A stretch of 64,000 nt of DNA from Faecalibacterium sp. HTF-F (lineage in GTDB: Bacteria > Bacillota > Clostridia > Oscillospirales > Ruminococcaceae): assembly GCF_023347535.1 (NCBI RefSeq), contig NZ_CP094473.1, positions 2,418,001-2,482,000 of the forward strand, read 5' to 3'. Below, one piece after another: positions 34,642 through 43,755 of the stretch. Under the pieces are notes generated by a model. The model saw only the letters and a program-made list of their open reading frames with translations, searched no databases and was not told the origin of the DNA. The translations under genes and the position numbers were made by a program. The first letter of the stretch is position 1. Each line of letters starts with the position of its first letter.

Positions 34642-35604
34642 ATGGCTGTCAGTACCCGTCAGGCACTTTTGCAGGCACTTTCCTCTGCCGGGGGCAGCTA
34701 CGTTTCCGGCCAGCAGCTGGCCGAGACCCTCGGCGTGAGCCGCGCTGCCGTGCACAAGGCCGCTGCGGCCCTCACAGCCCAAGGGTACGCGCTGGAAGCT
34801 GCGCCCCGCCGGGGCTACCGGCTGGCGGGCGGTGACCCGTTCTGCGCCGAAGCCATCGGGGACTACCCTGCACCCATCTATTTATATGACACGCTGGAAA
34901 GCTCCAACCGCACGGCAAAGCTGCTGGCGCTGGATGGTGCACCCCATGGCACACTGGTACTCACCGCCCACCAGAGCGCCGGACGCGGCAGGCTGGGCCG
35001 GAGATTTGAAAGCCCGGCAGGCAAGGGCGTTTACTGCTCGGTGCTGCTGCGCCCGGAAATGCCCGCCGCCAATGCCCAGACCGCTACCATCAGCGCAGCG
35101 GTGGCGGTCTGCCGTGCCGTGAAAAAGCTCTGCGGGCTGGAGCTTGCCATCAAGTGGGTCAACGACCTGTACTATCAGGGCAGAAAGGTCTGCGGCATCC
35201 TGACCGAAGCGGGGACCGACCTCGAGAGCGGACAGCTGGAATGGCTGGTGGTGGGCATCGGGCTGAACCTTACCTCTACCGCCGCCGACTGGCCGGAGGA
35301 GCTGGCCCGCAGGGCCGGGAGCCTGTACCCCGGCGGGCCTGCCCCGGTGAGCCGGGCCGCACTGGCCGGGGCCATTGCCCGGGAGCTGCTGGCCCTCTGT
35401 CCCGGCTTTGACTGTCTGGATGAGTACCGCGCCCGGTGCTTTGTGCCCGGCCACTGGGTGACGGTGTGTGCCGAGACCGAGACCTACGCCGCAAAGGCCC
35501 TTGCCATCGACGAGGAAGGGCGGCTGGTCATCCAGCGGGAGAACGGCCGACAGGAGGCTCTGCGCTGCGGCGAGGTGACCACACGGCCTGCACGGACCGA
35601 ATAA
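34642..35604 (+). CDS. birA: Biotin-protein ligase / biotin operon repressor
   Basis: A 320-residue bifunctional BirA. N-terminal winged helix (1-60: 'VSGQQLAETLGVSRAAVHKA', 'AALTAQGYALEAAPRRGYRL'). The ligase core has the biotinyl-AMP loop 'SAGRGRLGRRFESPAGKGVY', 'AIKWVNDLYYQGRKVCGILT' and 'VVGIGLNL', and a C-terminal SH3-like domain ends near 'NGRQEALRCGEVTT'. It attaches biotin to carboxylase carrier proteins and, with the DNA-binding domain, represses biotin genes. No biotin gene is adjacent. The start follows AAAGGAGG. Confidence 0.95.
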   Translation: MAVSTRQALLQALSSAGGSYVSGQQLAETLGVSRAAVHKAAAALTAQGYALEAAPRRGYRLAGGDPFCAEAIGDYPAPIYLYDTLESSNRTAKLLALDGAPHGTLVLTAHQSAGRGRLGRRFESPAGKGVYCSVLLRPEMPAANAQTATISAAVAVCRAVKKLCGLELAIKWVNDLYYQGRKVCGILTEAGTDLESGQLEWLVVGIGLNLTSTAADWPEELARRAGSLYPGGPAPVSRAALAGAIARELLALCPGFDCLDEYRARCFVPGHWVTVCAETETYAAKALAIDEEGRLVIQRENGRQEALRCGEVTTRPARTE

Positions 35605-35610
35605 GACGCA

Positions 35611-35650
35611 AAAAAGCACCCTTTCCTGCCCGGAAAGAGTGCTTTTTATG
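35611..35650 (+). terminator. Terminator between birA and the convergent condensation-like gene
   Basis: AAAAAGCAC.CTTTCC / GGAAAG.GTGCTTTTT; A/T runs on both sides make it bidirectional. Confidence 0.8.
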
Positions 35651-35658
35651 TTCTGCAC

Positions 35659-36870
35659 TTATGTATCCAGATTCACGGCTTCCAGCACCGTGATGTCCTC
35701 TTTTTCAAAGGCGGTGCGGATCATCCCGGCAAGGCCGGGCATTTCGGCCTTGTTCTCGATGCACAGGGTGATGATGCCGTTCAGGCTGGAGGCTTCCACG
35801 CCCATGGAGCCGCCATCCGGCGGAACCCAGACGTTGAAGTCTTTGGTGTACTTCTGAAGCTCCGGCGTGGCCGGCAGCAGCGGATTGCCCAGATAGCTGA
35901 GCCAGAAATCCGCCGAGACACCGCTGATGTACTCGCCCATCTGGAACACCCTCTGCTTGATGCGCAGGGGCGCTTTCTGCTGGTCTACCTTGTACACCCA
36001 GCTCATCTGCTGGGTCATCTGACGCAGCTTTGACTCCGGCTGCAGGGTGCGGAGCACCTCGGCATCCATCTCCGGCACGATGTCCGCAAGGCGGGTATCA
36101 TCGTTCAGCTTCACGCCGCTCTGAAAGGAGCACACGCAGTTGTAAAGGGCATCCGGCACGCCCGCTTCCCTGCGGGTATCTGCCGAGTAGGAATACTGGA
36201 TCTCGTCCTTGCCCAGATAGCTGCGCAGCGCAAGGCTCAGCAGACCTGCCAGCGCTGTGAAGGGCTTGACGCCGTTCTCCACTGCCCGGTCCACAAGGCT
36301 CTGCTTGGTCAGCCGCACCCGGGTGCGGCGCATCCTGCCCTCGTAGGTCTGCACCACATTCCTCTGCATCGTGTTCTCGGTGGCTGTGGGGGATGGGTAT
36401 TTTTCCATCATGGCCTCGATGTCATAGGCCGGGCTGCACAGGATGGGCGTGTTTGCAAACGCCGTGCCATAGCGCAGGTTGCAGTACTGTTCCAAAATGC
36501 GGGTGAGGAAGGGCGACACCCCGTGGCCGTCCATGAGGAAGTGATACCAGTCAAAATAGACGGTGTCCCCCTCACAGCTCACGCTGAAAAGATAGCCGTT
36601 CGTTTCCTCCGGGATATCGCGCTGTGCACTGCCCTGATACACAAGGCAGGGGTTCGGGTTCGGCTCCAGAAAAAAGCTCCGCTTTTCCTGCACCAGCTGT
36701 ACCTGATAGTACGGTGCGGCCGAAAGCGCCGTATCCAGTGCACTCTGCAAAAGAGCGGGTTCCACCGCGTCCTGCAGCGCAAACTGGTACCGGCACAGGA
36801 TCTTCTCCCGACGGAAGAAATACATCGTTCCCTGAAAGATGTACTCCGTCGAGCGCTGCGACTCATTCAT
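35659..36870 (-). CDS. Condensation-domain-like acyltransferase
   Basis: A 403-residue protein related to the CoA/carrier-dependent acyltransferase fold of non-ribosomal peptide condensation domains and alcohol acetyltransferases. The catalytic motif reads 'WYHFLMDGHGVSPF' (His-x3-Asp-Gly), near residue 115. Later segments such as 'FTALAGLLSLALRSYLG' and 'ADFWLSYLGNPLLP' are in the usual positions. With the carrier protein 6 bp upstream and an adenylating enzyme before it, this would be the transfer or condensing step of a discrete A-T-C system. Whether it forms an amide or ester, and with what acceptor, cannot be read from the sequence. Confidence 0.82.
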   Translation of the reverse strand: MNESQRSTEYIFQGTMYFFRREKILCRYQFALQDAVEPALLQSALDTALSAAPYYQVQLVQEKRSFFLEPNPNPCLVYQGSAQRDIPEETNGYLFSVSCEGDTVYFDWYHFLMDGHGVSPFLTRILEQYCNLRYGTAFANTPILCSPAYDIEAMMEKYPSPTATENTMQRNVVQTYEGRMRRTRVRLTKQSLVDRAVENGVKPFTALAGLLSLALRSYLGKDEIQYSYSADTRREAGVPDALYNCVCSFQSGVKLNDDTRLADIVPEMDAEVLRTLQPESKLRQMTQQMSWVYKVDQQKAPLRIKQRVFQMGEYISGVSADFWLSYLGNPLLPATPELQKYTKDFNVWVPPDGGSMGVEASSLNGIITLCIENKAEMPGLAGMIRTAFEKEDITVLEAVNLDT

Positions 36871-36876
36871 GAACTG

Positions 36877-37119
36877 TTACCCCGCGTTTGCCGCCAGATA
36901 ATCCACCAGATCCCCTATGGTCACAAAGTTGCGCAGCTCCTTTTCGGGGATGCGCAGGCCGAAGGTCTCCTCCAGGTCTGCCACAATGGTCAGGATCTCC
37001 ATTGAGGACAGATCCAGATCGTCCATCAGGACGCTGTTCTCGTTCACATCTTCGGGAGAGACCTCGGCAACATCCTCCAGGATGGCCAGGATCTGGGAAA
37101 TGATCTCTGCTCGTTCCAT
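36877..37119 (-). CDS. Stand-alone acyl/peptidyl carrier protein
   Basis: 80 residues from ATG 37119 (AAAGGAAG upstream); the longer frame's first 52 residues are leader. It is a typical four-helix carrier: 'DVNENSVLMDDLDLSSMEIL' carries the phosphopantetheine Ser in D-L-D-L-S-S-M-E, followed by 'VADLEETFGLRIPEKEL' and 'VTIGDLVDYLAAN'. This looks like a pathway-specific carrier (D-alanyl carrier or PCP type), not housekeeping AcpP, judging by the LSS instead of DSL core and by its neighbours. The adenylation gene ends 187 bp upstream. Confidence 0.9.
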   Translation of the reverse strand: MERAEIISQILAILEDVAEVSPEDVNENSVLMDDLDLSSMEILTIVADLEETFGLRIPEKELRNFVTIGDLVDYLAANAG

Positions 37120-37306
37120 AGAAATTTTCTTCCTTTCCGTGACGGATGATAGGCACAATCTCCTGTGCCTTTCCATAATAATACCCTGATTCTCTCCTGT
37201 GCGCAAGGGTTCCGGCAACAAAGCCTTGTTTTTTGTCGGAACTCCTGTCATCAGTCTTCCGGTCTGCCAGCCCATTTATGCATCCGGGCATTCTACCGCA
37301 TCCGTA

Positions 37307-38758
37307 TCACTGGCGCAGCAGTTTTCCCATGGCGTTGCGGGGCAGCGGCTGTGCGCTGAGCTCCGGCACCATGCGCTTGTACAGCGGCAGGCCGCGGTTG
37401 ACCCCGGTGACGAACTCTTTCACCGCATCCTGCTTTGCAGGGTCACAGTAGATGAGGGCACAGATCTTCTTGTCCTTTTCCTTCACGATGCACTCCCGAA
37501 TGTCCGCACAGGGTACCAGCAGCTTTTCCAGCTCCTCGGGGCTCACGTTCTCGCCGCTGTCCAGAATGATCACGTTCTTCTTGCGGCCGGTCAGGTACAT
37601 GTAGCCGTCCTCTTCCACTCGGGCAATGTCGCCGGTATGGAACCAGCCCTCTGCATCGATGACTTCCGCAGTGCCTTCCGGGTCCTTGTAGTAGCCCAGC
37701 ATGATGGGGCCGCCCCGCATGCACAGCTCGCCGTCGTCCAGCTTGTATTCACAGCTGAGGTCCACATGGCCCACGCTGGTCAGGTACTTTGCCTCCTGCG
37801 AGGAGTTCCATGCACCGTCGCCGCAGGTCTCGGTCAGGCCGTACATCTGAGCCACAAAGAAGCCCTTCTCCATCATATCACTCAGCATCTTGGGGTCGAA
37901 CATGGCAGCACCGCAGGTCAGCATGCACAGGCCGTTCAGGCGGTCGCGGCGGCCCCTCATCACATCGCTGTAGATGCTCTTCAGCAGCACCGGCACCACC
38001 GCCATCACCTCGCTGTGCATGGCACCCAGATCACGGTAGAAATACTTCAGGTTGTTGCACAGGTTGATGGAGTGGCCGGTGATGCTCCACGAAACAAGGC
38101 TGGTCATGGCGGAGATGTGGAACATGGGCAGGGCGGACAGGGACGAGAACTCGTCGGTGTTCCAGCCCGTGTACTTCTTCACATCGTCAAAGGGGTTCAG
38201 GAAAGCCGGCATGGCGCTGAACAGGTTCTTCTGGCTCAGCATAACGCCCTTGCTGCGGCCGGTGGTGCCGGAGGTGAACATGATAAAGGCCAGAGCAGAG
38301 AGGTCCTCCACCTCGGTCACGTCCTCGGCAGGCTCATAGGCAGAAAAAGCGTCCATAGGCTTCAGGATGCTGCCGTAGGTCTCAGCGAGGGCAGGCTCCC
38401 GCTCCGCGAACTCGCCATCCTGCAGGATACACACCGGCTCGGTGAGGCCCAGCTCGTAGGAGATGGCATCCCAGTCCTTGCCAAGGTTCAGCGGTACAGC
38501 CACGCCGCCTGCGATCACGGTGCCGTACATGCAGATGACATACTGGTAGCTGTTGCGGGCCAGGATCGCCACACGCTTGCCGCGCACGTCGCCATACTCT
38601 GCACGCAGGAACGCCACGAACCGGCGCAGATCCTGGGCATACTGTGCGTAGTGCACCTCGGCAACGCCCTGCTTTTCTTCATCATACCAGCGCAGAGCCA
38701 CACGGTCTGCAATGTTGGTTTCCATATTGCAAAGGGACTGATACAGCGATGTAATCAT
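37307..38758 (-). CDS. AMP-forming acyl/aminoacyl-adenylating enzyme
   Basis: 483 residues from ATG 38758 (GGAGG 5 bp upstream; ATG 38770 and the long frame to 38917 are rejected). ANL-superfamily motifs: A3 'AFIMFTSGTTGRSKGVMLSQ', A5 'VAQMYGLTETCGDG', A7 'FHTGDIARVEEDGYMYLTGR' and the catalytic Lys region at the end 'PLPRNAMGKLLRQ'. It activates a carboxylic acid and loads it on the adjacent carrier protein. The specificity pocket is not assignable. It is the first gene of the A-T-C operon, divergent from the acyltransferase/glycosyltransferase genes. Confidence 0.9.
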   Translation of the reverse strand: MITSLYQSLCNMETNIADRVALRWYDEEKQGVAEVHYAQYAQDLRRFVAFLRAEYGDVRGKRVAILARNSYQYVICMYGTVIAGGVAVPLNLGKDWDAISYELGLTEPVCILQDGEFAEREPALAETYGSILKPMDAFSAYEPAEDVTEVEDLSALAFIMFTSGTTGRSKGVMLSQKNLFSAMPAFLNPFDDVKKYTGWNTDEFSSLSALPMFHISAMTSLVSWSITGHSINLCNNLKYFYRDLGAMHSEVMAVVPVLLKSIYSDVMRGRRDRLNGLCMLTCGAAMFDPKMLSDMMEKGFFVAQMYGLTETCGDGAWNSSQEAKYLTSVGHVDLSCEYKLDDGELCMRGGPIMLGYYKDPEGTAEVIDAEGWFHTGDIARVEEDGYMYLTGRKKNVIILDSGENVSPEELEKLLVPCADIRECIVKEKDKKICALIYCDPAKQDAVKEFVTGVNRGLPLYKRMVPELSAQPLPRNAMGKLLRQ

Positions 38759-38839
38759 TTTTTCCTCCATTTTTATCATCCGATCCGGTGCACCGGTGTA
38801 AGCCCACACAGATCCTGCCAGACATTTCCAACTGTGCCC

Positions 38840-38868
38840 AGTATACAATAAAGCCCGTGTCAATGCAA
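38840..38868 (-). promoter_or_regulatory. Promoter of the adenylation/carrier/condensation operon
   Basis: On the minus strand TTGCAT (38868-38863), 17 bp, TATACT (38845-38840). An overlapping TTGACA is too close to this -10. Confidence 0.65.
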
Positions 38869-39028
38869 GAGTTTTGCAACATTTAATTTCCAATATTGAC
38901 AACAAAGCATTGCACATCGTGCCGTTTCCAGATGTAAATTCTGCCTTTCGTTGCGAAGCCGCCCGGCCTGTGCTATGCTTTTATTGCAGGCGGCAATGTG
39001 TCCCCGCCCACCGGACCGCAATTCAAAA

Positions 39029-39057
39029 TTGACAGTCTGTGCAAAAAGCATTATACT
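39029..39057 (+). promoter_or_regulatory. Promoter of the acyltransferase-3/glycosyltransferase operon
   Basis: TTGACA (39029-39034), 17 bp, TATACT (39052-39057), in the 400-bp divergent gap. The rest of that gap is AT-rich with no supported gene. Confidence 0.75.
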
Positions 39058-39157
39058 GGGTTCATATCCATACAAAATTTTATCTTTTTCATTCAAAATC
39101 TACGCATTGTGCGGCGTCCGGCTCTGAGGGAATGTCCCGCGCAAGGAAGGAACCTCC

Positions 39158-40273
39158 ATGGAAGGAACCAAACCCCGCACCGCCAGCTCCATCGGCATGT
39201 TCGACATGCTCAAGGGTGCCGGTATGCTGATCATCGTTTTTGCGCATACCGCCGAGCTTTATCCCATGCAGGCGGTCAGCGGCCTGTCCCTGACCGCGTT
39301 TTTCCCCTTCATCTACCGCGAAGCGCTGATGGCCGCTTTCTTTATCGCCAGCGGCTACGGCTTCCGCAAGCGCTCCATCGGCAAATGCATCCACCAGCAG
39401 CTGAAAAGTCTGCTCAAGCCCTACCTCTATACTGCGCTGTTCACCTGCGTGCTGCACTTTATCATCCACTATAAAACGTTCCAGTACCTGCCCGGCACCA
39501 TTGGCGAGTCGGTCAAGGTCACCGGCGGTTTTCTGCTGGGCCTGCCCCACACGGCAGAGTATTTCGGGCAGGAATTTTTCTCCTGCGGGCCCATGTGGTA
39601 TCTGCTGGCCCTCATGGTGGGCTGGATCCTGCTGGATGTGATCCTGAACATCTTCCCGGAGCAGTACGTTCTCTGGGCTGTGGCCGGGTGTGCGCTGCTG
39701 GGCTGGGGCGTCAGCCTTGTGTGGGAGCCGCCCTTCTGCCTGATCCAGGGCGCGGTGATCGTCCCCTATCTCTATATCGGCTTCCTTGCCAAAAAGAAGC
39801 ATCTGCTGGACGAGCCCCTGCCGCCCAAAGTCTTTGCCGGGCTGCTGGGGGCCTCAGCGCTCATTGCCGTAGGCGCTCTTGCCACCCGCACCACCGACTG
39901 CATCTCGCTGGCCGAGTGGTCGCTGGGCCCCCTGAGCATCTTTCTGGACGGTGCTGCCGGTCTTTTATTCATCCGGCTGTTCATGCGGCTCAGCCATTTC
40001 CACGGCCTCATCGTGCGCTTTCTGGAGGCGGTGGGCCGACGCTCGCTCCACATTTTCTGTATACATACCGTGGAGATCATCGCCATCCCCTGGTATCTGA
40101 TGGTAGCCAGATTTTCGGACCGGCCGGTGCTGGGCATGTGGCTGCAATACGCCATCGCTCTGGGCTCCATCTGGCTGGTGTGTGAGCTGCTGCGTGCACG
40201 CCGTGCACTCATCATCCGTTTTTTCCCTGCACGGCGCAAGAGCCCTGCCGTGCACTATACCGCCCGGCATTAA
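39158..40273 (+). CDS. Membrane acyltransferase, family 3 (OafA-like)
   Basis: A 371-residue protein with about ten hydrophobic segments. The N-terminal 'FDMLKGAGMLIIVFAHTAEL' holds the His characteristic of acyltransferase-3 domains, followed by 'ALMAAFFIASGYGFRKRSIG' and 'FSCGPMWYLLALMVGW'. Such proteins carry acyl groups across or at the membrane to sugars of cell-surface polymers. It starts a three-gene run with a coiled-coil protein and a GT4 glycosyltransferase, and is divergent from an acyl-activating/carrier operon that could supply the acyl group. The ribosome site is AAGGAAGG. Confidence 0.9.
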   Translation: MEGTKPRTASSIGMFDMLKGAGMLIIVFAHTAELYPMQAVSGLSLTAFFPFIYREALMAAFFIASGYGFRKRSIGKCIHQQLKSLLKPYLYTALFTCVLHFIIHYKTFQYLPGTIGESVKVTGGFLLGLPHTAEYFGQEFFSCGPMWYLLALMVGWILLDVILNIFPEQYVLWAVAGCALLGWGVSLVWEPPFCLIQGAVIVPYLYIGFLAKKKHLLDEPLPPKVFAGLLGASALIAVGALATRTTDCISLAEWSLGPLSIFLDGAAGLLFIRLFMRLSHFHGLIVRFLEAVGRRSLHIFCIHTVEIIAIPWYLMVARFSDRPVLGMWLQYAIALGSIWLVCELLRARRALIIRFFPARRKSPAVHYTARH

Positions 40274-40331
40274 GATGTTTTTCCGGCTGCTGCGGTGCAG
40301 CCTATCATAAATGTAAGAGGAGAATCCCGTT

Positions 40332-41123
40332 ATGAACAACGATGCCCCCGAGACCCTTGCTGCGGCCCGCAGCCGCGCTGCCGACCTTGAGCAGCAGCTC
40401 AAGCTCTCTGACGAAGGCGTATCCCGGCTGGCACAGCGGTGTCTGGAGCTGGAACAGCAGGTGCTGAACTATCAGGCCGCGCTGGCAAGGCACGGCAGCG
40501 ACAACGAGCCTGCCGCCCTCACCCTGCCGCAGCTGTTCTACGATTCCGGCTCCGGCTATTCCCCGCGGGAATGCCTGACCGTTGCCGAGGACGCCTACGA
40601 CGAGCTGACCCACGAGGTCTCTGCGGTGTTCACCCTGCCCACGGATGCCCGTGCACTGCGGCTGGACCCCGGTGAGCTGGCCTGCTGCGTGACTGACCTG
40701 AGTATCTCGGACGAGCGGCTGGAATGCCGCGCCATGAACGGCATCCAGCTGCAGGAAGACTGCCTGCTGTTTCTGGATGTGGACCCCAACCTGACCGTGC
40801 AGAGCACCGTGCCCTTTGCGGCCGGGATGAAGTTTGCCGTGACCTATCATTACTATCCGCTGGGCCGCTTCCAGCACGAACAGCCCGGCAAGGCCCTGCT
40901 GCAGGCCCTGAGCGCCATCAAGCTGCGGGCCGAAGCGGAGCAGAACGATCTCCGCGGGCAGCTGCAGGCCGCCCTTGCCGAGAATACCCGGCTGAACAAC
41001 CAGATGACCGAGCTGCAGAACAGCCGCGCCGCCTACGAAAACTCGCTGGAAAACCTGTACGAAAGCAGCAGCTGGCGGCTTACCGCCCCGCTGCGTGCAC
41101 TGCACCGGCTGTTCCGTCATTGA
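40332..41123 (+). CDS. Coiled-coil protein with C-terminal SWRLTAPLR motif
   Basis: 263 residues: an N-terminal coiled coil (about 8-55), a central beta-rich domain (60-185, 'AVFTLPTDARALRLDPGELA', 'VPFAAGMKFAVTYHYYPLGR'), a second coiled coil (190-240) and the ending 'SSSWRLTAPLRALHRLFRH'. That ending is common at the C-termini or linkers of glycan-synthesis proteins and glycosyltransferases. It is 25 bp upstream of a glycosyltransferase, so it may scaffold or regulate glycan assembly. No enzyme motif is seen. Confidence 0.75.
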   Translation: MNNDAPETLAAARSRAADLEQQLKLSDEGVSRLAQRCLELEQQVLNYQAALARHGSDNEPAALTLPQLFYDSGSGYSPRECLTVAEDAYDELTHEVSAVFTLPTDARALRLDPGELACCVTDLSISDERLECRAMNGIQLQEDCLLFLDVDPNLTVQSTVPFAAGMKFAVTYHYYPLGRFQHEQPGKALLQALSAIKLRAEAEQNDLRGQLQAALAENTRLNNQMTELQNSRAAYENSLENLYESSSWRLTAPLRALHRLFRH

Positions 41124-41147
41124 TACGATTTGCAGAGGAGTGTCATT

Positions 41148-42743
41148 ATGTACACAAGTTACAGCACCCTGCAGCGTAAACAGCTGACGAAGCAGGTGTA
41201 TACCGATACCCAGAGCACCTATCTGCTGGTGTATGCGCCCGGCCGCCATCAGGCGCTGGAGCACGCACTGGAAAACCAGCTGCACCGCAAGTTCCGGCTG
41301 GTGACGGAGCTGGCCCCCGCCCTGACCGACTCGGTGGAGGGCGTGCTGCTGGTCAGCGAAGATCTGGAGTGCACCTCCACTGCCCTGACCTATTTTGCCG
41401 GTGCCCTGCGCACCGGTGCAGACCTTGTGGTGTGTGATGCCGCCTTTGGCTTTGACGGTTCCACCGCCCTGTACCTGAGCACCCAGCACATCCCCTGCAG
41501 CCGCTGTGCCATGGTATCGCGGAAGCTTCTGGACCGCATCCGCGCCGCTGCCCGCGGCAGGGACAGCGTGACCGAGCTGCTGCGCCTTGCCACCGCCATG
41601 GCAGAAAACTGCCGCCGCATCCCGGAGTCCCTGTTGCATTTCCGGCGGGAGCTGTGTGCCGATGATGTGTTCTCTGCCTCCGGAAAGCGTGCTCTGATCC
41701 TGAGCCATGAGCTCACCATGACCGGTGCCCCCATCGTGCTGGTGAGCGCCGTGCCGGTGCTGCGCAGCATGGGCTTCGAGGTCGTGGTTCTGGGCCCTGC
41801 GGACGATGGCTCTCTGCCGCTGTTCCTAGATGCCGGCGCTGCCGTTGTCACCCGCAGCGACTGCGTGATGAGCTCCTCCCTGTGGGGGCTTGCCACCAGT
41901 GCGGATTTTGTGCTGGCCAATACTGTGGTGGAGGCCGCCGCCGTGAGCACCCTGAACGGCTCCTTTGTGCCGGTGCTGTGGTGGCTGCACGATGCCTTTG
42001 CAGGCTATCCGTTCATTGCGCACAGGATCCCCAAAACGCTGGACTCCAATGTGCATGTGTGCGCCGTAGGCTCCCACGCCACTGCCGCCATGCATTCGGT
42101 GCGGCCGGATTTTAACATCGAACAGCTGATCTACGGCCTGCCGGACTACGCGCAGGAGAGCTTCCCGGTCTATGATATCAGCTACGCGGGCGGACGCCCT
42201 CTGTTCGTGACCGTGGGCTCCTTTGAGCCCCGCAAGGGTCAGGATATCTTCTGCAATGCCATCCGTCTGCTCAAGCCCGAAGTGCGCCAGAAAGCCGCTT
42301 TCCTGTTCGTGGGCAAGGCCGCAGACAAGAGCCTGAAGAGTGCCGTGGATGCACTGGTGGAGGATTACCCGGACACCGTGTTCTACCGCAAGCGGCTGGA
42401 ACGCCCGGAGATCAAGTCCCTGATGGATCAGTGCACCTGTGTGGTGTGCTCCTCCCGCGACGACCCCATGCCCACCTTCGTCACCGAGGGCCTGATCTTC
42501 GGCAAGCCCTCCATCGTGTCGGAGCACACCGGCACTGCCGGGCTGATCACCGAGGGCGTGGACGGCTTTGTGTACCGGGACGACGACCCCGACCAGCTGG
42601 CAAAGGTGCTGGAACATGCCATCCTGCACCCCGATCAGCTGGCTGCCATGAAGGCCGACTGCCGGAAAATGTACGAGAAATATTACTCCAACGAAGCTTA
42701 CGTTGCCACTCTGACGCGGCTGGTGAACGAACTGACCACCTGA
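41148..42743 (+). CDS. Glycosyltransferase with GT4 (GT-B) C-terminal domain
   Basis: 531 residues from ATG 41148 (GAGGAGTG upstream). Residues 1-170 are an extra N-terminal region that includes 'LLVSEDLECTSTALTYFAGA', resembling the second-domain remnant of glycan-modifying GTs. From about 175 a GT-B fold starts ('ALILSHELTMTGAPIVLVSA') and the donor-binding domain contains 'FVTVGSFEPRKGQDIFCNAI' and 'PMPTFVTEGLIFGKPSIVSE' with the E-x7-E pattern (Glu in FVTEG and VSEHTG). It would add a sugar to a cell-wall or exopolysaccharide. Last gene of its operon. Confidence 0.9.
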   Translation: MYTSYSTLQRKQLTKQVYTDTQSTYLLVYAPGRHQALEHALENQLHRKFRLVTELAPALTDSVEGVLLVSEDLECTSTALTYFAGALRTGADLVVCDAAFGFDGSTALYLSTQHIPCSRCAMVSRKLLDRIRAAARGRDSVTELLRLATAMAENCRRIPESLLHFRRELCADDVFSASGKRALILSHELTMTGAPIVLVSAVPVLRSMGFEVVVLGPADDGSLPLFLDAGAAVVTRSDCVMSSSLWGLATSADFVLANTVVEAAAVSTLNGSFVPVLWWLHDAFAGYPFIAHRIPKTLDSNVHVCAVGSHATAAMHSVRPDFNIEQLIYGLPDYAQESFPVYDISYAGGRPLFVTVGSFEPRKGQDIFCNAIRLLKPEVRQKAAFLFVGKAADKSLKSAVDALVEDYPDTVFYRKRLERPEIKSLMDQCTCVVCSSRDDPMPTFVTEGLIFGKPSIVSEHTGTAGLITEGVDGFVYRDDDPDQLAKVLEHAILHPDQLAAMKADCRKMYEKYYSNEAYVATLTRLVNELTT

Positions 42744-42769
42744 GTGTCCGCTGTTTTGGTGCAGCATGA

Positions 42770-42808
42770 AAAAAAGAGGAAGATCCGGCGGGATCTTCCT
42801 CTTTTTTC
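42770..42808 (+). terminator. Bidirectional terminator after the glycosyltransferase
   Basis: AAAAAAAGAGGAAGATCC and GGATCTTCCTCTTTTTT form a near-perfect stem with poly-A/T flanks on both strands. Confidence 0.92.
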
Positions 42809-42834
42809 GCAGAAGGAGCAGGGCAGAAGCGGAT

Positions 42835-43755
42835 TCAGTCCGTCCTGCCCACCGTGTGCAGACAGGCATACAGCGCGCCCACCTGATTGGCTTCACTGCT
42901 GAAATGGCAGGGCACGATCTCGGTGCGCGGCAGACCGATCATGTAGGGCGAATCTCCCCGGGAAGCGAACAGCCCGGCATATACCCGGCGCAGGCTGTCC
43001 AGCAGCAGCGGCTGTTTGCTGATGCCGCCGCCAATGGCCACCTTTTCCACATCCAGCAGGACGGTCAGGTTGTAGATCTGCACCGCCACCGCTTTGCAGA
43101 ACCGTTCCAGCACTTCCAGCGCTTCCGGTTCTCCGGCGTTGGCGGCATCAAAAAACTGTCTGCCATTCATGGGCGCATCAGCGGGCAGGCCCCTGCGGGC
43201 GCGGTACCACTGCAGCAGATTGGTGGTGCTGCACTGACAGGCCATGGTTTTTCCGGTGTTCTCCCACTCGTCGGCGTTGGTGTTCACAAAGCTGTATTCC
43301 CCGGCGGTAAAGTGGATGCCCCGCACCAGCTGGCCGTTGGCGATGATGCCGCCGCCCACACCGGTGCCGATGATAAACACCGCCGCGTTGCAGCAGCCCT
43401 GCAGCGCACCGGCCTGCAGCTCTGCAAGGGCAGCGGCCTTGCCGTCATTTTCCAGCGTGACCGGACAGCCGCATCTTTCGCGCACCAGCTGCCCCACCTG
43501 CGTACCGGTGTTATACAGAAGTGCCCCGCCGTTGGAGACAAAGCCGGTGTGAGTGTCCACAAAGCCGGGCAGGGCCATGGCGATGCTGCTTACTTCATCC
43601 CGGTGCGGTGCATACAGAGCATATAATGTGTCGAGAAAATGCTCCTGCGTATCCTGTGGCGTAGGCACAGACCCGGCATCGGTGCGGTTCAATCCTTCGT
43701 CCATCACCGAATACTTGATCTCAGTGCCGCCCACATCAAAAACCATGACCTTCAT
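42835..43755 (-). CDS. ROK-family sugar kinase
   Basis: 306 residues. ATP-binding 'MVFDVGGTEIKYSVMDE' at the start, catalytic base region 'VTLENDGKAAALAELQAGAL' and the second nucleotide motif 'AAVFIIGTGVGGGIIANGQL'. The Cys-rich zinc signature of glucokinase-type ROK proteins is not intact: only 'GKTMACQCSTTNLLQWY' is present, which is the pattern of beta-glucoside kinases (BglK-like). It would phosphorylate a sugar or disaccharide to feed an enzyme like the GH1 protein at 28877. Its own ribosome site is GGAGG. Specificity is uncertain. Confidence 0.88.
   Translation of the reverse strand: MKVMVFDVGGTEIKYSVMDEGLNRTDAGSVPTPQDTQEHFLDTLYALYAPHRDEVSSIAMALPGFVDTHTGFVSNGGALLYNTGTQVGQLVRERCGCPVTLENDGKAAALAELQAGALQGCCNAAVFIIGTGVGGGIIANGQLVRGIHFTAGEYSFVNTNADEWENTGKTMACQCSTTNLLQWYRARRGLPADAPMNGRQFFDAANAGEPEALEVLERFCKAVAVQIYNLTVLLDVEKVAIGGGISKQPLLLDSLRRVYAGLFASRGDSPYMIGLPRTEIVPCHFSSEANQVGALYACLHTVGRTD

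Noticed and set aside
37120..37306. Extra N-terminal 52 residues on the carrier protein
   Set aside because: The segment has no carrier features; the shorter 80-residue form is the normal carrier length with a proper ribosome site.
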